A stretch of 64,000 nucleotides of DNA, from contig NZ_JBJDSB010000006.1 of assembly GCF_044987625.1 (NCBI RefSeq), positions 1-64,000 of the forward strand, written 5' to 3'. The DNA comes from Desulfobaculum sp044987625. GTDB taxonomy: Bacteria > Desulfobacterota > Desulfovibrionia > Desulfovibrionales > Desulfovibrionaceae. Positions 58,623-64,000 of this stretch are shown here, one piece after another. The notes beneath the pieces were generated by a model. That model ran no database searches. It had not been told where the DNA came from and saw only the letters and a list, made by a program, of their open reading frames with translations. Numbering within the stretch: the first letter of the stretch is position 1; each line of letters opens with the position of its first letter. The translations under genes and the position numbers were made by a program.

Positions 58623-58964
58623 CTACACGCCCTCGCGCATTAAGGCCGTAAAGGCGGCTATGGCGTCATCCACCGTCCCCGTAAAGGGGTAGGAGACCTT
58701 CACGCCCGCCTCGCGCAGAGCGCGCGCCGCCTTGGCGCCGCAATTGCCCGCCAAAACAGCCTCCACGCCCAGCTCCGCAAGCGTCCGCGCCACATTGACG
58801 CCGCAGCCCTCCTGCTCATCACGATGGGGATTGGGCACGGCGGTTTCCTCGCCTGTGGTTGTGTCGCAAATATAAAAGTAGTCGGCGCGGCCAACCACCG
58901 GCTCCACACGCGCTGTGCGCGTGGTCCCCGCACTGCAAATGGCAAATCGTGTGTATATTTTCAT
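58623..58964 (-). CDS. NifX-like cofactor-binding protein
   Basis: A 113-aa protein of the dinitrogenase iron-molybdenum cofactor family, the second in the window. Features: MKIYTRFAICSAGTTRTARV, VVGRADYFYICDTTTGE, then LAGNCGAKAARALREAGVKV. The conserved Cys replaces the Met seen in the copy at 14614. No His-rich tail. ATG 58964 gives the family N-terminus; the frame runs 52 codons farther without support. No nif genes nearby, so its metal partner is unknown. Confidence 0.85.
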   Translation of the reverse strand: MKIYTRFAICSAGTTRTARVEPVVGRADYFYICDTTTGEETAVPNPHRDEQEGCGVNVARTLAELGVEAVLAGNCGAKAARALREAGVKVSYPFTGTVDDAIAAFTALMREGV

Positions 58965-59551
58965 ACCCGGACCATAGCAAAGCCAGTGCCACCGCCTCAA
59001 ACGCCCTGTTTTCTCGCCATTTTCCCGTGTGAGCCTTCTCCACAGCTCCGCAAGCTGGGCGCAAAATGCGCCGCCCGTTATTTTCCGCGCCCCACGGGGA
59101 TATTCAGCGATGTACCACATTCCGTTTCGTACGCAACAATATGGAGAAATCGCAATCTAGCACCGGAGCCAGCGCGTTTTGGAGCAAAGCACTATTGACG
59201 CATTCGCACCGGACGTTTATCCAAAACCACAAAGTAAACGCTCACCTAACAAAAAACGCGTAACCTGCCGATATCCCCTGCACAAGGAACATCGTTTTAC
59301 GCAAATGGATGAGGAGACGGGCGATGCGATTTTCATCCGCAGCATGCTGGTGACGGCGCCACCGCACCAACGACGCACTGGGCGCATGTTCTGGAGGACA
59401 GCACAACACATAACCCGCTTGCCATACGAGACGAGCACAACCCGTCAAGCATCCGGGCCACACAACGCGCCACGCCGTGGGGGGCACGGCGCACCCGGTT
59501 TTGATGGTTGCCGCGCAAAGAAGCAGCGCGGCGGAGCAACGGAGCAGAGTC
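58965..59551. other. upstream region of the second chemoreceptor
   Basis: About 590 bp with no convincing gene. TAAC (59247-59250), 16-bp spacer and GCCGATAT (59267-59274) resemble the FliA (sigma-28) flagellar/chemotaxis promoter TAAA-N15-GCCGATAA, but the spacer is one base long and the distance to the start is about 280 nt. Confidence 0.3.
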
Positions 59552-61858
59552 GTGAAGATCAAGAGCATAGCAACGGAATTTATTCTGGCAGTCGTCGTGG
59601 TGGTGGGGCTGTCCGTCGCGGCCATTGTCCTGTACGCCAACCACGCCATCTATCAGCTGGAGCTGGCGAACAATACCGCGTTCATGAACAAGCTGGCCGA
59701 CTCCCTCGTGCAGGAGATTGACGACTTTTCGGGGGAGGGCGTGTCCATCGCCAGCAGCCTTGCCGGACAGCGCGGCATGATGAACGCCGCCGTGCGCGAC
59801 ACCGCCTATATCGTTAACAGCCAGCTGCGCGACATCGTCAAATCCAACGACAGGCTGGACACCGTGTTGCTCTTTAACCGCGACGGCAAAGTCGTCTCCG
59901 GCTTTGACGCCAACGGCCAAAAGCTCCGCGGCAAAAACGTCAAAGACGAGCCCTATTTCAGCGGCATCGCCAACGGCGACGAAGCCTTTGTGGACAAGAA
60001 CCTTACGCCCTCGCCCTTTACCGGAGCCACGGTCATGAACATTGCCGCGCCCGTCACCCGCGGCGGGGAGTTGGTGGGCGGCATCCTTGTCTGCGCCAAC
60101 TGGGACAGGTTCGCCGCCAACGACATTCTGTCCCTGACCATCGGCGCAAACGGCTACCCCATCGTCTTTGACCAAAACATGCGCACCATCGCCCACCCCG
60201 ACCCGGCCCTCATGTTCAACGCCCCGCGCGGCAGCGCCCTTGAACAGCAGATTCAAAACGTGGGCAACGGCACCACGGAATATACCTTTGCCGGCGTCAC
60301 CAAGCTCGGCGTCTTCCGCCGCGCAGAAGGCATAGGATGGAGCGTTCTGCTCAACGCCCCCAAGGCCGAACTGCTTGTAAAGGTCACCGCCATCCGCAAC
60401 GTTCTGCTGTGCATCGGTGCGGCGGCCATCCTCTTCGTCATCATCGTCATGGGCGTATTGTTCCGCCGCCTTGTTGTCCGCCCGCTGGCCACCATCAACA
60501 CCTTTTCCGAGCGCATTGCCGCCGGCGACCTCAGCGCCACGCTCACCGGGTCCTTCACCCACGAAACGGCGCGCCTCGCCAGCCACATCACCGCCATGAC
60601 CGAGGAACTGAAAAGTAAACTCTCCTACGCACAGGGCATTCTGGACGGCATTGCCATGCCCTGCGCCGTGGCCGACACCACCGAGCGCATCACCTTCCTC
60701 AATGCCGCCATGGTGGACGCCGTTGGCCGCACAGGAGCGCCCGAGGACTACCACGGCATGACAACAGGCGAGTTCGCCTTTGGCGACGCCACGCGCCCCA
60801 CCGTCCTCGGCAAAGCCCTGAAGGAAAACACACAGATTGCCAGCGAGATGGATTTCGTCACCCAGCAGGGGGACAAGCGCGTCTATTCCGTGGTGTCTAC
60901 CCCCATTCACGACATGAACGGCGCCAGCACCGGCGCCATGACCATGTGGTTCGACCTCACAGAAGTTCGTCTGCAGCAGCACGCCATTGAGGAGCAAAGC
61001 GCCGTCATTGCGGACGTCGCCGCCCGCGCCTCGTCCGTGTCCACTCAAGTGGCCTCCGCTTCCGAAGAGCTCTCCGCGCAGGTGGAGCAGTCCTCCCGCG
61101 GCGCGCAGGAACAGCGCCACATGGCCAGCGAAGCCGCAGCCGCCATTGAGCAAATGAACGCCTCCGTGCTGGAAGTGGCGCGAAACGCCACCAGCGCCGC
61201 CGAAGTGGCCGAACGCACCCGCACCACCGCCGGCGAAGGCACCGAGGTCATCACCGCCGTTATCGAAGGGTTCGAGGAAGTCACCTCGGACTTTGCCTCC
61301 CTCGACACCTCCATGCAGGCCCTCAGCGAGCAGGCCGCGGGCATATCCACCATCGTGCAGGTGATTGAGGACATTGCGGACCAGACCAACCTCCTTGCCC
61401 TCAACGCCGCCATCGAGGCCGCCCGCGCCGGTGAAGCCGGGCGCGGCTTCGCCGTTGTGGCGGACGAGGTCCGCAAGCTGGCGGAAAAGACCATGTCCGC
61501 CACCAAGGAGGTCGGCCACGCCGTCAAGTCCATTCAAAACAGCACCGCAACCACCGTGGACGGCATGCACCGCTCCCAGCAAGTGATGGAAGGCATCTCC
61601 GCCCACACCGCCAACGCCGTGGCCGCCCTTGAATCCATTCGCGGCATGGTGGAAGAAACCACCGCGCAGGTGCAGTCCATCGCCAGCGCGGCCGAGGAGC
61701 AGTCTGCCGCCAGCGAAGAAATCAGCCACTCCGCAGGCGACATTAACCGCATTGCCGGAGAAACCGCAGAGGCCATGGGGCACTCCTCCACATCCGTCAC
61801 GCAACTGGCGCAACTGGCCAGCGACCTGCAAGAAATGATTGCTTCCGTGAAGCAGTAG
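59552..61858 (+). CDS. methyl-accepting chemotaxis protein with PAS
   Basis: A 768-aa chemoreceptor. Start is GTG 59552 with GGAG upstream (MKIKSIATEFILAVVVVVG). First helix at about 8-28; periplasmic dCache-like sensor with LLFNRDGKVVSGFD and VKDEPYFSGIANGDEAF; second helix near 310-330; HAMP; a PAS domain at about 365-480 (GILDGIAMPCAVADTTERI); then the signalling domain with the tip DIADQTNLLALNAAIEAARA. The signalling domain resembles that of the receptor at 5545, so both may feed the same pathway. Ligand unknown. Confidence 0.94.
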   Translation: MKIKSIATEFILAVVVVVGLSVAAIVLYANHAIYQLELANNTAFMNKLADSLVQEIDDFSGEGVSIASSLAGQRGMMNAAVRDTAYIVNSQLRDIVKSNDRLDTVLLFNRDGKVVSGFDANGQKLRGKNVKDEPYFSGIANGDEAFVDKNLTPSPFTGATVMNIAAPVTRGGELVGGILVCANWDRFAANDILSLTIGANGYPIVFDQNMRTIAHPDPALMFNAPRGSALEQQIQNVGNGTTEYTFAGVTKLGVFRRAEGIGWSVLLNAPKAELLVKVTAIRNVLLCIGAAAILFVIIVMGVLFRRLVVRPLATINTFSERIAAGDLSATLTGSFTHETARLASHITAMTEELKSKLSYAQGILDGIAMPCAVADTTERITFLNAAMVDAVGRTGAPEDYHGMTTGEFAFGDATRPTVLGKALKENTQIASEMDFVTQQGDKRVYSVVSTPIHDMNGASTGAMTMWFDLTEVRLQQHAIEEQSAVIADVAARASSVSTQVASASEELSAQVEQSSRGAQEQRHMASEAAAAIEQMNASVLEVARNATSAAEVAERTRTTAGEGTEVITAVIEGFEEVTSDFASLDTSMQALSEQAAGISTIVQVIEDIADQTNLLALNAAIEAARAGEAGRGFAVVADEVRKLAEKTMSATKEVGHAVKSIQNSTATTVDGMHRSQQVMEGISAHTANAVAALESIRGMVEETTAQVQSIASAAEEQSAASEEISHSAGDINRIAGETAEAMGHSSTSVTQLAQLASDLQEMIASVKQ

Positions 61859-61883
61859 TGCGCACCGCCCCTCGTCACCACAG

Positions 61884-61911
61884 GGGCCGAGTAGACACTC
61901 GGCCCTTTTTT
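61884..61911 (+). terminator. chemoreceptor terminator
   Basis: GGGCCGAG-tagaca-CTCGGCCC followed by six T. Confidence 0.93.
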
Positions 61912-62048
61912 AGCATAGACAACGTGCCGATCATGCACGCTTTTCCATCGACAAAGCGCCCAAAGCGCTTTCCCCCGGTTGACGCAGTTGCCGTCACAGG
62001 CTAGGACCTGTGTGAGCACCCAATCCGCACAAGGAAGGACCGAACCGA

Positions 62049-62639
62049 GTGAGCGAAACAACACGACACAAAATACTCGACGCCGCGGCGCGCCTGTTTT
62101 CCGAACGCGGCTTCAACAATACCCCCACCAGTCTGCTGGCCCGCGAAGCCGGAATATCCGAAGGCAGCATCTACCGCCATTTCACCTGCAAGGACGAAAT
62201 CTTCCTCAGCCTCATCACAGGCGTACGCGAGGAACTGGAGCTGGCGCTCAAAGACGCCATGACCCAAAGCCACTGTCAAAGCGGCCTCGCCCGCATTAGC
62301 TGTGTGGTGGAGGTCTACTCCAACTACGTCCGCGAAAACCGCCGCAACTTTGCCCTCATCTTCCGCGACGCGCCAACCCGCGCCGGGGACAATGGCTCCA
62401 AAGTGCAGGACGAACTGCGCGCCATTCACGACTTTATCCTCGGCAGCATCCGCCGCGCCCTTAAGCAAGGCATCGCCGAAGGCTCCATCCGCGCCGATAT
62501 CGACGTCGTCACCACCAGCGCCATGCTGTGTTCCCTCGTTCTTGGCCTAACGCGCATGCGCTTTTTCGACTTTCTGCCCGACGACTACGTCGGCCCCGAT
62601 GCCGTGCGCGAAACGCTGGAGCGTCTGCTCTCCGTTTAG
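62049..62639 (+). CDS. TetR/AcrR family transcriptional regulator
   Basis: A 196-aa regulator starting at GTG 62049 after AGGAAGGA. The helix-turn-helix is clear: HKILDAAARLFSERGF and REAGISEGSIYRHFTCKDEI. The C-terminal ligand domain is not diagnostic. It stands alone between a chemoreceptor and a parvulin gene in the opposite direction, so its target is unknown. Confidence 0.92.
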   Translation: MSETTRHKILDAAARLFSERGFNNTPTSLLAREAGISEGSIYRHFTCKDEIFLSLITGVREELELALKDAMTQSHCQSGLARISCVVEVYSNYVRENRRNFALIFRDAPTRAGDNGSKVQDELRAIHDFILGSIRRALKQGIAEGSIRADIDVVTTSAMLCSLVLGLTRMRFFDFLPDDYVGPDAVRETLERLLSV

Positions 62640-62660
62640 CGCCCGCGCGTCCTACGCCAC

Positions 62661-62699
62661 AAAAAATAATGAGCCGGGGCGGCAATGCCGCCCCGGCTC
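62661..62699 (-). terminator. terminator of the parvulin gene (bidirectional stem)
   Basis: GAGCCGGGGCGGC-aat-GCCGCCCCGGCTC (62671-62699). On the minus strand it is followed by ATTATTTTTTG. Confidence 0.88.
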
Positions 62700-62745
62700 A
62701 TCTGTACTCATCACATGCCGCTGCCTCGCAGCGACGCACAGCGCG

Positions 62746-63024
62746 TTAGCCGCGCTCGCGGATGTGGATGAGGTGATAGCCAAACTGGGTCTGGATAGGA
62801 CCATGGACGGAGCCCACTTCCTCGTTAAAGCAGACGGTATCAAACTCCGGCACCATCATGCCGGGAGGGAAGGAACCCAGGTCGCCGCCGCGCTGGCCGG
62901 AAGGGCACTTGGAGTGCTTGCTGGCGAGCTCTGCGAAATCAGCGCCGTCCTGAATCTGCTGCAGCAGATCTTCACAGGCTTCCTTGGTCTCAACGAGAAT
63001 GTGGCTTGCGGTACACGTTGCCAT
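62746..63024 (-). CDS. ppiC: peptidyl-prolyl isomerase, parvulin (PpiC) type
   Basis: A 92-aa single-domain parvulin: SHILVETKEACEDLLQQI, SKCPSGQRGGDLGSFPPGMM, FGYHLIHIRER. It speeds proline isomerisation in proteins. No signal peptide, so cytoplasmic like E. coli PpiC. AAGGAG 9 nt upstream of ATG 63024 fixes the start; the longer frame is not used. Confidence 0.95.
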   Translation of the reverse strand: MATCTASHILVETKEACEDLLQQIQDGADFAELASKHSKCPSGQRGGDLGSFPPGMMVPEFDTVCFNEEVGSVHGPIQTQFGYHLIHIRERG

Positions 63025-63200
63025 AGCGTGTCGCTCCTTGTTCAAATGGTGAAATGGGAAGTAACGCGGCATCGTTGCCGCAGGAAGGGCGAACACTGCC
63101 ACGCACTGCGCCGCGATGCAAGTCTGTCCGGTATGCCTTGACACCCCCGCAATGCGCCATATATCCGAAGAGACGTGCAATTCTAAAAACGGATGACTTT

Positions 63201-64000
63201 ATGAACAACGTGCTGAAATTTCTTCTTGTTCCCCTTGTTGTCGTCGCTATAGTCGCCATCAGTGCAGACTTTTCCGACGCACGACGCTTCGGCGGGGGAC
63301 GATCCTTCGGCGGGAGCAAAAGCTTCAACAAAGGCTACTCCAAGCCCATCTCCCCCACACAGCGTTCCTCCCGCTCCGGCGCGGCAGTGAACAACAACCG
63401 CTCCCGCTTCGGCGGCATGGGCGGCATGCTCGGTGGACTGCTGGCTGGCTCCCTGCTCGGCTCCCTCTTCTTCGGCCACCCCTTCGCCGGCGGCGGGTTC
63501 ATGGACCTGCTCCTGCTCGGTGGCCTCGCCTTCCTGCTCCTGAAGCTCTTCCGCAGCAGGCGCCGCGCCGCAACGCAATACGCAGGACAAGGAGCAGGCC
63601 TGTCAAACGGTGGAGCCGGCCCCGATTTTTCCGCACGAGGTGACTACGCACAATCCGACGCCGCACGCCGCGCTCAGGCCGGCTGGGGCGCCCTCGGCGC
63701 TCAGGCGCAGCCGCAAGAGGAATCCGTCTCCGTCCCCGACGGCTTCAATACCGACGAATTCCTCGAAGGCGCGAAAGTCGCCTTCAACCGCCTGCAGCAG
63801 TCCTGGGATGCGCGCGACCTGAACGACATCGCCCAGTTCGCCACCCCTGCCGTCATGGACGAAATCCGCCAGCAAGCCGAGCAGGACCCCAATCCGTCCA
63901 AAACGGAAATCCTCATGCTCAACGCCCGACTGCTCGAAGTGAAACCCATGGACGGCAAAATCGTCGCCACCGTGTTCTTCGACGCCTTCATGCGCGAAGA
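63201..64000 (+). CDS. Tim44-like domain membrane protein (cut by the window end)
   Basis: At least 266 residues; no stop before base 64000. Signal peptide or anchor at 1-27 (MNNVLKFLLVPLVVVAIVAI), a Gly/Ser/Arg/Phe-rich stretch (RRFGGGRSFGGSKSFNKGY), a Gly-rich segment and a second hydrophobic helix (MDLLLLGGLAFLLLKLF), then a Tim44-like fold beginning at about residue 185 (FLEGAKVAFNRLQQSWDARD). This layout is that of bacterial Tim44-domain proteins of unknown function. The ribosome binding site is weak. Confidence 0.88.
   Translation, partial: MNNVLKFLLVPLVVVAIVAISADFSDARRFGGGRSFGGSKSFNKGYSKPISPTQRSSRSGAAVNNNRSRFGGMGGMLGGLLAGSLLGSLFFGHPFAGGGFMDLLLLGGLAFLLLKLFRSRRRAATQYAGQGAGLSNGGAGPDFSARGDYAQSDAARRAQAGWGALGAQAQPQEESVSVPDGFNTDEFLEGAKVAFNRLQQSWDARDLNDIAQFATPAVMDEIRQQAEQDPNPSKTEILMLNARLLEVKPMDGKIVATVFFDAFMRE

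Overview
The window looks like a chromosomal segment of a GC-rich deltaproteobacterium, most like a Desulfovibrio-type (Desulfovibrionales) organism. This is inferred from gene content and protein style: many chemoreceptors and c-di-GMP proteins, NSS symporters (one with a MetS-type small subunit), NifX-like proteins, and the thrS-infC-rpmI-rplT-pheS block. No marker was compared with a database.

Layout. 1-2.2 kb: a structured dispersed repeat, a TetR regulator and a small Arg/Asp-rich protein. 2.2-5.4 kb: divergent asnS and ftsY. 5.5-11.6 kb: a signalling block with a dCache chemoreceptor, a coupled pair of sensor proteins, and a c-di-GMP-I riboswitch in front of a CheX-type CheY-P phosphatase. 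11.9-15.5 kb: MgtC-like protein, YgjP-like metallopeptidase, a three-gene overlapping operon (NifX-like, unknown, YchJ-like) and arfB. 15.8-20.3 kb: thrS-infC-rpmI-rplT-pheS, preceded by tRNA-Val(GAC). 20.7-22.3 kb: a small GT2 glycosyltransferase, a second copy of the dispersed repeat and a zinc-ribbon protein. 22.6-26.2 kb: a PAS/GAF/GGDEF/EAL protein. 26.7-32.5 kb: a five-gene dipeptide/oligopeptide-type ABC operon. 32.5-35.2 kb: GIY-YIG protein, prfC and a DEDDy exonuclease. 35.4-40.8 kb: acs, a LytTR regulator, plsY and an NSS symporter. 41.3-45.7 kb: lepA, lepB, a comM-like gene and a 57-aa protein. 45.7-55.4 kb: CHASE4/PAS/GGDEF/EAL protein, zinc-finger/Tudor-like protein, a large lipoprotein, a radical SAM/SPASM protein and a GT2 protein. 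55.4-64 kb: a structured leader, NSS symporter plus metS, a DUF2721 protein, a second NifX-like protein, a second chemoreceptor, a TetR regulator, a parvulin and the start of a Tim44-like protein cut by the window end.

Two themes stand out. First, c-di-GMP and chemotaxis: two proteins with intact GGDEF and EAL motifs, two chemoreceptors and a riboswitch-controlled CheX suggest that c-di-GMP sets the lifetime of CheY-P. Second, RNA-level control of translation genes: upstream of thrS are two near-identical hairpins whose 7-nt loops each carry UGU, a threonine anticodon, and whose outer stems differ by compensatory changes. They look like a two-site anticodon-arm mimic operator for ThrRS, analogous to but not the same sequence as the E. 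coli thrS operator. Other points of interest are a repeat family with covarying palindromes, a multi-hairpin leader in front of an NSS symporter, pheS without an adjacent pheT, and a glycosyltransferase/radical SAM/lipoprotein neighbourhood of unknown function.
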